Both the position numbers and the translations under genes were made by a program. Shown here piece after piece: positions 24,401-29,620 of a stretch of 64,000 bases of DNA (its first letter is position 1; every line of letters starts with the position of its first letter). The notes under the pieces are model-generated. The model made no database searches and was not told the origin of the DNA. It worked only from the letters and a program-made list of their open reading frames with translations. The stretch is from Trachythela sp. YZ-2020 (taxonomy: Eukaryota > Cnidaria > Anthozoa > Malacalcyonacea > Clavulariidae), in NCBI GenBank assembly GCA_016169945.1, contig JADLSH010000273.1, positions 1,407,001 through 1,471,000 on the forward strand, given 5' to 3'.

Positions 24401-25232
24401 GCTTCTCTTTGCCTTGTTTATTTATTCAGCACCGGTAAGTGTTAGCCTATAGTTTCTGGTCTTTCAGACGCGAGCGAAGACGCGAGCCAAGACGCGAGCC
24501 AGGACGCGAGCCAAGACGCGAGCGTGAAATATACGGGCGACTGATGCGCGCTAGAAGGTCTTGCACATTTCGCAATTCCTTAACACTTGAGTCCAGGCTA
24601 TTCCAACATGGCATTCGAAAAATTATATATCAATTAAAGCAGATTCATTTGTATTGTATGGTAAGTTATAATTTATGTGTATTTGGCCGGTGTATGTCTT
24701 ACTCGTAAAAGGCAAAAAATGGTTTCTAGAATAGCAAATTTGCCAATTGTGCTAGACCTTCTAGCTTCCAGCCACTCCCCAGGCTTCTCACGCCAGCGCG
24801 CCAAGCATTGCGGAAGTGATAGGCCGGGAACTAAGTTAAGTATACTTGTAAGTGATGGCCATCAATTTTTATAATAACGCTAGGTATGTGTTATATTTTT
24901 GTTTTCTAAAATTGAAAGACGTCTTCAAATCTTGCTTAGTTCTTGAAATAGTCTGACTGAAAACATTATGAATCAGTGAGTTGTCCGCCATCTTGGATTA
25001 TTGAGGATATGTATCAGTGATATGTATGTTACGTCACAAGCACCCTTACGAAAATATGCGGCAAAGAAAAAATCCTCCCTTGTCATTTTATCACATGCAG
25101 TCGCACTGCGCGAAAAATAAAATAAGACATAAACTGCTGAAGATATATATGACGGTTCTTATGTTGAATATCAGTAAATCTCTATTTCTTGATTTCCAGG
25201 GATATTCCGTCAAAAAGTTGTTCAACGCCTGA
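352..25232 (+). CDS. OTOF: Otoferlin-like (type-II) ferlin, C-terminal third, multi-exon
   Basis: Ferlins are tail-anchored multi-C2 proteins that act in Ca2+-triggered membrane fusion. Exons placed: 352-443, 1311-1409, 2420-2548, 2914-3039, 4080-4115, 6229-6320, 9035-9202, 10139-10311, 12391-12467, 14020-14094, 17726-17821, 18840-18884, 19185-19275, 20543-20642, 21601-21806, 22659-22768, 24287-24434, 25200-25232. All have AG/GT borders and, apart from one gap, consistent phase. Landmarks match otoferlin in order: DWWSKYYE linker, C2E (SDPYLFVSLG, DYDYGNDDLIGET), C2F (YELRVIVWNT, WDNDLLSLNDFIG), VKGWWPVAG, FLWILNPWKSFRY, one transmembrane segment and a short luminal tail GYSVKKLFNA. The ending and the spacing resemble otoferlin more than dysferlin/myoferlin. 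Acidic residues in C2E loops 1 and 3 are kept, so Ca2+ binding is plausible. The 5' part lies upstream of the window. A short exon between 14,094 (phase 0) and 17,726 (needs two carried bases) was not located. Confidence 0.95.
675..1250 (-). mobile_element. LINE 3'-end fragment (C-terminal Cys/His motif)
   Basis: The minus strand reads LHTRLRLGNSALNYNLYRMN and then CACGISNETVEHFFLHC, the RLRxGxSxLN and CxC...ETxxHFxLxC signature near the C-terminus of many non-LTR retrotransposon polymerases. The open frame continues to 675. It lies in the first ferlin intron seen here and is 5'-truncated. Confidence 0.75.
1311..1409 (+). CDS. OTOF: Ferlin exon w2: DWWSKYY motif
   Basis: Acceptor TTTTTAG and donor GTTTGT, phase 0 at both ends, 33 codons. 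It encodes a basic run followed by DDVDWWSKYYEAKHATKG, the conserved DWWSKYF/Y block that precedes C2E in ferlins. It ends in KCPK. Confidence 0.93.
1462..2083. repeat. Inverted-repeat element, family ending in CTATTTTGGGTG (copy 1)
   Basis: Ends are inverted: GTTTACCACCTATTTTGGGTGG at the left and TCACCCAAAATAGCGGAAAC at the right. Related copies lie at 9,614-9,860 and 12,618-13,937 and share an internal block (ATCCAACATGG, TTAATAACTCGA). A nested hairpin with about 35-bp arms lies at 1,683-1,828. Confidence 0.7.
2420..2548 (+). CDS. OTOF: Ferlin exon w3: acidic linker to VGEFKG
   Basis: Acceptor TTGTAACAG and donor GTAAGG, phase 0, 43 codons. IYSKALEEEFEHFQD aligns with otoferlin VYPKELESEFDNFED. 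It is followed by a DEDDED acidic run and IVGEFK, which aligns with IVGRFKG. Confidence 0.93.
2914..3039 (+). CDS. OTOF: Ferlin exon w4: start of C2E
   Basis: Acceptor TTGTCTAG and donor GTAAGT, phase 0, 42 codons. GALAIYDLPDDYNEPLRPRM matches the GSLCVYKVPLPED region. VSCVVRVYVVK is the first beta strand of C2E (otoferlin NVLVRVYVVR). Confidence 0.93.
3215..3410 (-). mobile_element. tRNA-derived SINE
   Basis: The minus strand shows an A-box-like TGGCGTAGTCGTCAGAGC and a B-box GGGTTCGATTGTC about 45 bases apart, followed by a non-tRNA body and a short ACGTAACGTAATGTAATGTA tail. It sits inside a ferlin intron. It is too degenerate to be a functional tRNA. Confidence 0.65.
4080..4115 (+). CDS. 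OTOF: Ferlin exon w5: C2E calcium loop 1 (12 codons)
   Basis: A 36-nt exon between TTTATTCAG and GTAAGG, phase 0. It encodes AYDLKPKDKDGL, the otoferlin ATDLHPADINGK loop, and keeps the aspartates used for Ca2+ coordination in C2 domains. Confidence 0.9.
4150..4650. repeat. T-rich degenerate tandem repeat in intron
   Basis: About 500 bases of recurring GGATTTT/AGATTTT/TTTTCTCA motifs with no constant period. It looks like a decayed simple repeat. The short ORFs on both strands here look like by-products. Confidence 0.5.
5031..5143. repeat. CCTTGTCA-type tandem repeat
   Basis: Five or so imperfect units of roughly 20-25 bases containing (G)CCTTGTCA followed by a C-rich run and CATG. Confidence 0.55.
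5540..5995 (+). mobile_element. LINE reverse transcriptase C-terminal fragment, broken
   Basis: The + strand reads VRPVLEYAVPIF, then in another frame SKEIESMQKRAL and a stop. This is the typical (V)RPVLEYAxPvw...L...iE.iQkRal segment after the RT palm of jockey/CR1-type LINEs. At least one frameshift and several stops; a pseudogenised intronic insertion. Confidence 0.75.
6229..6320 (+). CDS. OTOF: Ferlin exon w6: C2E, SDPYLFVSLG
   Basis: Acceptor CTGTTTTAG and donor GTAAGT. It starts in phase 0 and leaves two bases. SDPYLFVSLGNETFDNKDSY aligns with [20 protein letters not shown], and LEAEFG aligns with the LNPVFGK turn. Confidence 0.93.
6643..7537. mobile_element. TA-flanked inverted-repeat element, CAGCTATTTCAATTA family (copy a)
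   Basis: Left end CAGCTATTTCAATTA...AAGGTTGTCA and right end TGACAACCTTAATTGAAGTAGCTG are inverted, each flanked by TA, as for Tc1/mariner-type insertions. The interior shares blocks with copy b (CCTCTGGGAATT, CCCATCTTGCTGTTCGCG). No transposase ORF. Confidence 0.75.
7546..7693. repeat. Long hairpin, about 50-bp arms
   Basis: Arms 7,546-7,600 and 7,638-7,693 pair with few mismatches (GTACGATTTTTATTTACGAG against CGAGTAAATAATAAAAATCGTAC). The loop is about 37 bases. It lies between transposable repeats in a ferlin intron. Confidence 0.7.
7963..8102. repeat. 21-bp tandem repeat, about 7 units
   Basis: Unit AGCCTTGCATGAGTGTTTCAT is repeated without change for six units and then decays. Because 21 is a multiple of three it gives a false minus-strand ORF repeating CKAMKHS. 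Confidence 0.95.
8235..8376. mobile_element. 142-bp MITE-like element with 16-bp TIRs
   Basis: Perfect inverted termini ACTTGCTACAAGTCGA at 8,235-8,250 and 8,361-8,376. The interior has short repeats (GCGCG, CCGTATTAACCCAGT twice). No coding capacity. Confidence 0.8.
9035..9202 (+). CDS. OTOF: Ferlin exon w7: C2E loop 3 and strand 8
   Basis: Acceptor TTGTCCTTAG, donor AT|GTGAGT. VKVIDYDYGNDDLIGETVVD carries the Asp-rich Ca2+ loop 3, and DLENRLLTRRHA matches otoferlin DLENRFYSKHRA. The donor lies inside an 8-bp target duplication of a hAT-like insertion that starts at 9209 (see findings), so the same donor sequence recurs at 9573. Confidence 0.96.
9209..9572. mobile_element. hAT-like MITE inserted at a ferlin splice donor
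   Basis: Termini CAGGGCCTTTATTAA and TTAAAAAGGCCCTG are inverted. They are flanked on both sides by the identical 8-bp sequence ATGTGAGT (9,201-9,208 and 9,573-9,580). An 8-bp duplication with CAGGG-type ends is characteristic of hAT elements. The target is the exon 9,035-9,202 donor itself. Confidence 0.92.
9614..9860. repeat. Inverted-repeat element, CTATTTTGGGTG family (copy 2)
   Basis: GTTTAGTTTCCGCCACTTTG at the left and CCACCCAAAATAGTGGATTA at the right form TIR-like ends. The interior matches copies at 1,462 and 12,618 (AAATCCAACATGG, CCTTAATAACTCGA, TACACCAAATACTCC). Confidence 0.7.
10139..10311 (+). CDS. OTOF: Ferlin exon w8: inter-C2 region
   Basis: Acceptor TGTTTCAG and donor GTATGT. 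It takes two carried bases and leaves one. GPNKWRFGSQYTPSVILKKY aligns with otoferlin YNIWRDPMKPSQILTRLCK, followed by a divergent stretch. Confidence 0.92.
10551..11306. mobile_element. Nested inverted-repeat element, GTATGTACCACAGAATACC ends
   Basis: The 23-bp ends at 10,551-10,573 and 11,284-11,306 are perfect inverted copies. An extra TACCACAGAATACC copy at 10,742 and one at 11,270 suggest internal duplication of the end. AT-rich, no ORF. Confidence 0.8.
11440..11787. mobile_element. Small TIR element with G- and C-runs
   Basis: TAGGCGTACGGG and CCCATACGCCTA are inverted ends with TA at the outer edge. It contains (C)n runs at about 11,470 and 11,612 and GGGCAAAAT repeats. Non-autonomous. 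Confidence 0.6.
12391..12467 (+). CDS. OTOF: Ferlin exon w9: inter-C2 helix
   Basis: Acceptor TTTTGCTTTAG and donor GTATTA. It takes one carried base and ends in phase 0. ERLSLHFLNSLK corresponds to the otoferlin VALLALRHWEDI helix. Similarity is weak, but position and phase fit. Confidence 0.8.
12618..13937. repeat. Inverted-repeat element, CTATTTTGGGTG family (copy 3) with insertion
   Basis: The left part 12,618-12,815 matches copies 1 and 2; the matching right end (CGCCCAAAATAGGGAATATTTAG) is at 13,910-13,937. The block between (about 12,820-13,895) begins and ends with TTTGGGGGCCCxxxG motifs and looks like a separate insertion. Confidence 0.6.
14020..14094 (+). CDS. OTOF: Ferlin exon w10: VPEHIETR motif
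   Basis: Acceptor TTATTTCAG and donor GTAGAA, phase 0, 25 codons. KMVPEHIETRDL aligns with otoferlin RLVPEHVETRPL. The next family segment (LELWVDMF... SPRKP) should follow but was not found before 17,726. Confidence 0.92.
14294..14912. repeat. GGAAACATTGTTKC minisatellite
   Basis: Imperfect units of about 45 and 90 bases built from AGGAAACATTGTTTCCTAGC and ATGTTTCCTGAAGGTGGGCA. Because GGAAACA and TGTTTCC alternate, the array is rich in dyad symmetry. It lies right after ferlin exon 14,020-14,094, in the intron where an exon is missing. Confidence 0.85.
15276..15659. mobile_element. MITE with AGGAGTTTACGATCTACG ends and TAATA duplication
   Basis: The inverted ends extend about 40 bases (AGGAGTTTACGATCTACGAT / TCGTAGATCGTAAACTCCCT). 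They are flanked by TAATA at 15,271-15,275 and 15,660-15,664. A strong splice-acceptor-like tract (TTTTGTTTTGCAG) near 15,619 lies in the right end. Confidence 0.8.
16199..16531. repeat. Fold-back element, about 95-bp arms
   Basis: Arms 16,199-16,300 and 16,428-16,531 pair with few mismatches (GCAGTTGAATCATAACATGA against ATGTTATGATTCAACTGC). The loop is about 130 bases and non-coding. Confidence 0.8.
16595..16892. mobile_element. MITE with 27-bp inverted ends
   Basis: CACAGTGTCACCTGCTGGGC at 16,595 and its inverse TCAGCAGGTGACACTGTG ending at 16,892 define the element; about 300 bases, no ORF. It abuts the fold-back element on its left. Confidence 0.75.
16975..17121. mobile_element. 147-bp MITE, GGTTGTATAAAAG ends
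   Basis: GGGGTCGGTTGTATAAAAG and CTTTTTTATACAACCGGCCCC are inverted ends. The interior repeats TTAACTAC/GTAGTTAA, giving a nearly complete fold-back. Confidence 0.8.
17726..17821 (+). CDS. OTOF: Ferlin exon w11: start of C2F
   Basis: Acceptor TTTTTTCAG and donor GTAACT. It needs two carried bases and leaves two. YELRVIVWNTKDVQLQ is nearly identical to otoferlin YELRVIIWNTDEVVLE, and GDEMSDIFVK matches GEKSSDIFVR. Confidence 0.96.
17964..18003 (-). ncRNA. Degenerate hammerhead-ribozyme-like core
   Basis: The minus strand reads AACTAC, CAGACGA, AAGGCCTTCGCTC, GAAA, CGTC, GAAGTT. The flanks can pair as stem I with one mismatch, and GAAACGTC fits the GAAA / minimal helix III / cleavage-site arrangement of Penelope-type hammerheads. 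The invariant CUGANGA box is CAGACGA, so it is probably inactive. It lies in a ferlin intron. Confidence 0.4.
18100..18300. repeat. Interspersed repeat also present near 24.9 kb
   Basis: TGCTTAGTTCTTGA followed by GTCCGCCAT and TTGGATTATT recurs at 24,930-25,060 with similar spacing. No coding potential and no clear ends. Confidence 0.45.
18840..18884 (+). CDS. OTOF: Ferlin exon w12: C2F (15 codons)
   Basis: Acceptor TTTTTGACAG and donor GTAGGT, a 45-nt exon that starts and ends with split codons. It encodes RMTGIDVQKTDTHF, the otoferlin WLKGQQEDKQDTDVHY segment. Confidence 0.88.
19185..19275 (+). CDS. OTOF: Ferlin exon w13: C2F, NGDGMFNYR
   Basis: Acceptor TTAATTTAG and donor GTATGT. SLNGDGMFNYRMVFPFEY matches otoferlin SLTGEGNFNWRYLFPFDY. 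It ends VIVMKK in phase 0. Confidence 0.96.
19320..19505. repeat. TTGTTACAACAACTTG-type degenerate repeat
   Basis: Repeated and inverted copies of CAACTTGTTA / TTGTTGAC at irregular spacing. A similar shorter tract occurs at 23,795-23,890. Confidence 0.6.
19505..20014. mobile_element. TIR element, CACTGATCTGAAA ends
   Basis: Left AGTCACTGATCTGAAACTAG and right TTTTCAGATCAGTGGTGATAG are inverted, and pairing continues (AACTGGATAG / CTATCCAGT) for about 60 bases. A related single end appears at 20,090-20,180. Confidence 0.7.
20543..20642 (+). CDS. OTOF: Ferlin exon w14: C2F calcium loop 3
   Basis: Acceptor TTTTTTCCAG and donor GTATGC. IQPQLVVEIWDNDLLSLNDF aligns with [20 protein letters not shown], with the loop-3 Asp residues retained. 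It leaves one base. Confidence 0.96.
21601..21806 (+). CDS. OTOF: Ferlin exon w15: end of C2F, GRVKGWWP
   Basis: Acceptor TATTTCTAAG and donor GTAGGG. GDVKLDLQRLPKP completes C2F, GRVKGWWPVAGKPKEEE matches KRVKGWWPLLA, and a charged insert (EEEKDQDARGEGKSD) follows. Confidence 0.96.
22291..22391. repeat. Hairpin H1 with CGAGCCGAAGGCGAG apex
   Basis: A perfect inner stem (CGATCTTTATCTGATA at 22,313-22,328 with its inverse at 22,354-22,369) is extended by imperfect pairing to GATAAAACAT / ATGTTTTATC. The apex carries CTCGAGCCGAAGGCGAG, shared with hairpins at 24.0 and 27.5 kb whose stems differ. Confidence 0.85.
22659..22768 (+). CDS. OTOF: Ferlin exon w16: GKVELTLELLEEKEA
   Basis: Acceptor TTCATGAAG, donor GA|GTAAGT. 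GKVELTLELLEEKEAKTRPV aligns with [20 protein letters not shown], followed by EPNQHPVLEKPE. It leaves two bases that complete Glu in the next exon. Confidence 0.95.
22854..23007. repeat. Fold-back repeat, GATGAGAGTT motifs
   Basis: GTCAAACGAGGATGAGAG at the left and GAGAGTTTTTCTCGTTTGAAC at the right form inverted ends. The interior alternates AACTCTCATC and GATGAGAGTT. Confidence 0.5.
23065..23552. mobile_element. hAT-like element with 8-bp duplication CTTTTGAC
   Basis: The ends CAGGGTTGCCAACT and ACTTGGCAACCCTG are inverted and flanked by CTTTTGAC at 23,057-23,064 and 23,553-23,560. The interior is rich in ATCCCxA/CCGAG repeats. 488 bp, no transposase. Confidence 0.92.
23561..23796. mobile_element. 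Palindromic element, TTACAGCTTAAACGGGCGAA ends
   Basis: Arms of about 100 bases (TTACAGCTTAAACGGGCGAA against TTCGCCCGTTTAAGCTGTAA, then TAATTTTTTAAATTT against the inverse) with a short spacer. It directly abuts the hAT-like duplication at 23,553-23,560. Confidence 0.8.
23945..24085. repeat. Hairpin H2 with CGAGCCGAAGGCGAG apex
   Basis: GTGTTATT and AATAACAC flank TCGAGCCGAAGGCGAGACTG. Outer pairing is partial (GTATAATAGA against TTCTATTATAC). Same apex as H1 and H3, different stem sequence. Confidence 0.65.
24287..24434 (+). CDS. OTOF: Ferlin exon w17: C-terminal transmembrane anchor
   Basis: Acceptor TTTTCTCAG and donor GTAAGT. RPATSFLWILNPWKSFRYVV matches otoferlin [20 protein letters not shown]. 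It is followed by a hydrophobic span (GAIVLILILLLFALFIYS), the single tail-anchor helix. It ends at SAP in phase 0. Confidence 0.97.
24470..24526. repeat. 12-bp tandem repeat AGACGCGAGCCA
   Basis: About five units of (A/G)GACGCGAGCCA just inside the intron after the transmembrane exon. The frame reading RREPRREP comes from the repeat. Confidence 0.85.
25200..25232 (+). CDS. OTOF: Ferlin last exon w18: luminal tail and stop
   Basis: Acceptor GATTTCCAG. It encodes GYSVKKLFNA and then TGA, homologous to the otoferlin ending GYLVKKILGA. The conserved 10-residue tail fixes the gene's 3' coding end. Confidence 0.95.
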   Translation, partial: GYSVKKLFNA

Positions 25233-25584
25233 TCGCGTGATTGCGGGATCGATGTGCTGTCAATCCTGGATGGAATATATTTCTAAGTAGAAAAAGGTTT
25301 ATTGTCTAAATGAAAAAGCAGCTTATTGTTTATCCTAGCGATTTGTGAGGAGAGCTGATGTATATGGAAGTTGCACATCGAACTTAACATCCTTGAACGC
25401 CTCTTTTTCAAACACGCAGCTGGCCAAGTGACATTTTAATTATTACAATTATTATGCCGTCTGTTTACATTAGAACGTCCCTTTGGCTTTTACATTACAA
25501 ACGTCATATTAGTGATTAAATGCTTTTTCTTTTGTTTTATTCTTACTTTTTCTGTTATTGCTGTTAATGGACCTTTTATCAAAA

Positions 25585-25815
25585 AAGGAAAGGCTTAACA
25601 TTTCATCGATAACATTTCGTTGAAAAAGGTAAAGGCTAACCCCTTAACATTTCGTCAAAAGATAGAGGGTAACCCTTAACATTTCACCGAAAAAAGTAAA
25701 GGCTGACATTTTAACATTTTATCGAACAAAATAATGGCTAACCCGCTAATATTTCGCCAAAGAAGTAAAGGCTAACCCTTAACATTTTCTTAAAAAAGTA
25801 AAGGCTAACTCTTTC
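25585..25815. repeat. About 45-50-bp tandem repeat, GGCTAACCCTTAACATTTCG
   Basis: Five to six imperfect units of AAAGGTAAAGGCTAACCCTTAACATTTCGTC downstream of the ferlin stop. Confidence 0.75.
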
Positions 25816-25889
25816 CTTTTTGGCCACTTATATTTTTTTAATATAATTTGTCAGTGACAGGTTACGTAGAAATTATGATAATTAATTCC

Positions 25890-26985
25890 ATCCAGTAGAC
25901 GCGATAGTCTAGTGGACACTTTGTAGCCTGGGATGTGCGAGAACTGTGGATCAATCCTTGCTAAAGTGCAAGTCATTTTAGAGTTTGAAAACCTTGTTCA
26001 TTAACTCCATCTGATAATTAAAAGGGTTAAGGGAAATAGTAAACAGATATCTAGAAAGCAAAGGAGGAGATAGTCTATTGGACACGGCGAACTGTAGCAA
26101 GTGTGCGAAGTCAGGATCGATTCCTGCCTTTGTCAAAGAGCCTTTTGGCCTTTTGGCCTTTGGTATGAATTGTTTTAGTCTGCAAGAAAGGATTAGCTAT
26201 GATAGAAAACATTAGTCTTTCACCACAAGATGAAGACAACGGCAATCTTTTTCTCGATTAGGAAGGTTCTTGAACCGGGGTTTTGATCCGTCGACTTTTG
26301 ATATGATAGTCCGTTGTCTTTCCTAGTTTATTAACTGGTCGTCGTTGGAAACCTACTTCAACTTATTTACGGTTACTGTTTTACTTTTTGGTTGTATCAT
26401 GTGGAATTAAATAACGAGGCTGAAATAAAATGCCGTTAATTTCTTCAGGGATTGATCAATAAGCCTCGTACATGGGAATCCACGAAGTGTCCACTACACT
26501 ACCGGTTTTTAATATATTTCGTTGATCTTAACATAACGTCTGGTAGACATTTAAAGATTTTTAAAATATATTTCGCCAATGACAGATTATGTAGAAGTTA
26601 TAATATTTAAGATCAATGAAGATCTAAAATAGTCTAGTGGATACTTCGTCGCTTCGCGAGTGAGCTAGCTATGGTTCAGTCCCTGGTAAAGTCCACCTGA
26701 TATAACCAAAAAGTAGAAGGATTAAGGTGAATAAGTTGCGGTAAGTTTCCAACAACGAAGAAGTAGTCTAGTGGTAAAGACTACGGGCTGTCATGTCTGA
26801 AAATCGTGGTTCGAATCCTGGTAAAGGTCATTTTGGAGTTTGAAAAGTCTTAATTATACAGTGTAAAGTAAAATATTACGGTCAATAAGTTGCGGTAAGT
26901 TTCCAACAACGAGCAGATGGTATAATGGTAAAGGCAACAGATTATCAGGTCGAAAGTCTAAAATGACTTGCACTTTAGAAAAGGA
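25890..26985 (+). repeat. Cluster of five degenerate tRNA-like (SINE-type) units
   Basis: A-box-like TAGTCTAGTGG (or TATAATGG) starts near 25,903, 26,066, 26,628, 26,765 and 26,915. Most are followed 40-50 bases on by B-box-like GGTTCGAATCC or decayed forms. The clearest (26,758-26,850) has CTGTCAT at the anticodon position, like tRNA-Asp(GTC), and GTGGTTCGAATCCTGG. Units share the lead GCGGTAAGTTTCCAACAACG. Acceptor stems do not pair, so functional tRNAs are unlikely. Confidence 0.6.
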
Positions 26986-27480
26986 AATTAATCTTTAGTA
27001 AAGAACATGATGGATAACAGTGGATAAAAAGACTTGCAAGGATGGTTCAAGAAGATATAGAATATAAGAAAGTTAAAAATTACTAAGTGTCTACTTTTTT
27101 CCGGGCTTTTTTGAAGAATATAGGCTGGTATTTTTTTCTTCCCAGCTGTCCCGCCTCACTTTCAACCTCCCGGAGAACGGGGGGGAAACGCCCCCCCCCC
27201 CCCCTCACACCATACAACTTTTGAAGATTTTAATTAATAAGGTAGTGTTTTTATTTATTATATGGATATGAGTGAAATACTGGAAAATACGGCACTGATA
27301 TTTTCCTTATTTCACTAGTGAAATATGAAAAAAATATTTAACGCGTGTGTTTTCTCGCGTGACCCACGCTAATTCCCGCCATTTTGTCTTTTCTGTTTTG
27401 TATCACAACATGACAACTTCTCGACAGTTTACTGTGGTTTTGGAAATATTACTTATTTTCTCGTGTTAAATATCCTCTAT
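26986..27480. other. Gene-free stretch with a C-homopolymer
   Basis: Contains GGGGGGGAAACGCCCCCCCCCC near 27,180-27,203 and otherwise unremarkable AT-rich sequence. No ORF, splice pattern or RNA gene seen. Confidence 0.5.
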
Positions 27481-27483
27481 GTA

Positions 27484-27571
27484 CTATTTACAACATGAGC
27501 GGCAGTGTTGTATCGAGCCGAAGGCGAGCGTTGTATGTCCGATACAACACTGCCGCTCATGTTGTAAATAG
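27484..27571. repeat. Hairpin H3: perfect 32-bp stem, CGAGCCGAAGGCGAG apex
   Basis: 27,484-27,515 (CTATTTACAACATGAGCGGC...) and 27,540-27,571 are exact inverse copies over 32 bases. The 24-base loop contains GCCGAAGGCGAGCG. The downstream 180 bases share CATGAATTATTAATG and other blocks with the flank of H1 (22,440-22,575). Confidence 0.93.
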
Positions 27572-27749
27572 TTTGTGAAACGTCTTGATGAGAACATTCG
27601 TATTCTTCCACAATTTAAAATAAATGAATGATATTTGGTGAGAAAATTGAACTTAAAGTTTATGTAAATCAGCATGATTCTGTATCAGATATACAAACTC
27701 CTTCACGCTAATAATTTCTTTTGTGTTTTCTTCATGAATTATTAATGCT

Positions 27750-28930
27750 TTTACAAATATACGTACAAATATAGTGTTGTGCCACTTTAATACCACTAAT
27801 CGATGCAATTTGCAAATATAGATCATAGGCATACTGGCATAGCTTGGCAATTTTTTTGGCGAAAGCTGGAATGCTTTTTCAAGAAGAAATTGTAAACTTG
27901 TGTCGTACACACATTCAAACAGAACTTCTCGAGAATAGATTAACAGTGTCCACAGTGATATACATTAACATGTTATATTCATCTTGTATTTAATATATAA
28001 ATCTCGATGCAAAGGTTGCAATGGCTTTAGACATGCTTAAACAATTTTTGTCTTGAGTGGGACTGTTTATCACAGTTTATCTGCCCGGTTTGGGGAATTG
28101 TGCTAACAAACACATGAGAGTAGGTGGTGATCCACAGATCCACAGGTAATTTTTTGTCACTTCAATGTAGAGATGTTTAATTTGTTAATGTTAATTTTGG
28201 TAAACTATGCATATTAGGGCCAGCAAGTTCAATTGGGCAGGCACGTATTTAGGTATTTCACCATTTTAGGAGCAATGCATGCTAATATACCCTCTTAATT
28301 GTTTAAAACTACACTGTAATGCCAGATGATGATTTGAATGCAGACCATTTGGCTTTAATGAGTTCATGGTTCGCATTTTGGAAAACACGTTCACACATAC
28401 AGTGAAGGTGTAGTCTCTTTTGCATGGTGTAAGAACCAGGGGGCACGTACCCGTGCCGTGTTTCCTTCAACCCGCCTTTTTCTCCAGCTAAAACCAGGGA
28501 TGGATCCAGTTTGAATTGGGCGGCGTTGGGGGGGGGAGGAGGAGGAGGCGCTGAACGGTTGCTGATCATAAAGCAGCCGGGTATGACCGTTGACCGAGCC
28601 AGGGTGCATCATCACTGAGGACGTCAGCAGTGACTGTTGTTAGACGATTTTCGAAAAAAGATTTTCTAGATGGTAAAAGAGGCCCGCATTGGCCCAAGAT
28701 TCCTTTTTTGTTGGATACTAGCCCTGCCAAATCCAAAATATTGGATTTGATATGGAAATTAGCACCCATTCTGCACCACCTTGGCCAAGGCTTGGAGGGG
28801 TAAGTACATCCGTGACTAAAACAATGGGTAATTGGGTAAAGTTTCCTTTTCGAATAGAAGCCCTGATTATATAAAGCCGGCTGTTATCAAATCTATCGAT
28901 CCTAATCAATTTGGATCAATTCCAGGCTCT
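27750..28930. other. Intergenic stretch, no recognisable gene
   Basis: AT-rich with a G-run (GGGGGGGGAGGAGGAGGAGG, about 28,529-28,548). Short ORFs (60-86 codons) on the minus strand show no known motif. Confidence 0.4.
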
Positions 28931-29620
28931 TAGTCGACTAGGCAGCGTAATAGTCGTTTCGTAAACTATAATGTAAATTATTTATATATACATATGTATT
29001 AAAAACAAAACACCATGCATATAGGAGTGCAATATGCGATAACTGCTTGTAAACAAAACAAACCCTCAAAAATGTATAACACATGTGAAATAGAGAATGG
29101 AAGATGCTGTGATGGCATTAGAGCTATATTATACATCTCACAGAGTCTTGGGTCGAAGATGCTTATGAAATATGTTAGCTGATGTGATGGTGGGTAGACT
29201 AGAAAAGGGAAATAGTCGTATGGAGTTGTGTTTTAACGCCTAGTTTGGCCCTCAACGCGTTTCGATCGCATGATCTTCATCAGGAGGGATTTTAGGGTTG
29301 GGAGTTGATGTTTTGGTATTGTTAAAAAAGTGAAAAGTAAAAATATATAATAATAAAATAAAAATAGAAAAAGGTGTGGTTGAAGTGTTGAACATTACAT
29401 GATTTTATGGAATAAAATAATGTGGAAACATAATGCAATAATAAAATAAAATAAACTAAAATAGACTATTATAGGAAAACTTACTGAATGAATTGTTGCG
29501 TGGTAAACAGCATCTGCCAGCCATTGTTCTTATGTACTTCGTATAGTTACTTTTTATTGAATTGAATTTCCAAATCACAAGTGTGCGTTTGCCAGAATGA
29601 ATATTGGTTTTTATGTGGTC
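28930..29620 (-). mobile_element. Hammerhead-bearing repeat, copy 1
   Basis: On the minus strand this region is colinear with 61,600-62,125 plus 62,990-63,120: AATATTCATTCT, GGCTGGCAGATG, TTTACCACGCAACAA, CATAAAATCATGTA, the ribozyme core, GACTATTTCCCTTTTCTA, and ACGACTATTACGCTGCCTAG at its end. Host of the ribozyme at 29,249-29,288. No ORF seen; possibly a Penelope-type or retrozyme-type sequence. Confidence 0.7.
29249..29288 (-). ncRNA. Hammerhead-ribozyme-like motif (copy 1)
   Basis: The minus strand reads CCCTC, CTGATGA, AGATCATGCGATC, GAAA, CGCGT, T, GAGGG. CCCTC/GAGGG forms stem I, GATC/GATC stem II, and A-CG/CG-U a loopless helix III. CTGATGA and GAAA are the invariant core, with H17 = U. 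The extra A before stem II and the minimal helix III mean activity would need testing, possibly only as a dimer. Confidence 0.65.

Noticed and set aside
24439..24708. ORF starting with RRERRREPRREP after the transmembrane exon
   Set aside because: Comes from the 12-bp tandem repeat in an intron; the true exon ends at the GTAAGT donor at 24,435.
26758..26850. Functional tRNA-Asp gene
   Set aside because: A and B boxes and GTC are present, but acceptor and T stems do not pair; reported only as a tRNA-like unit.
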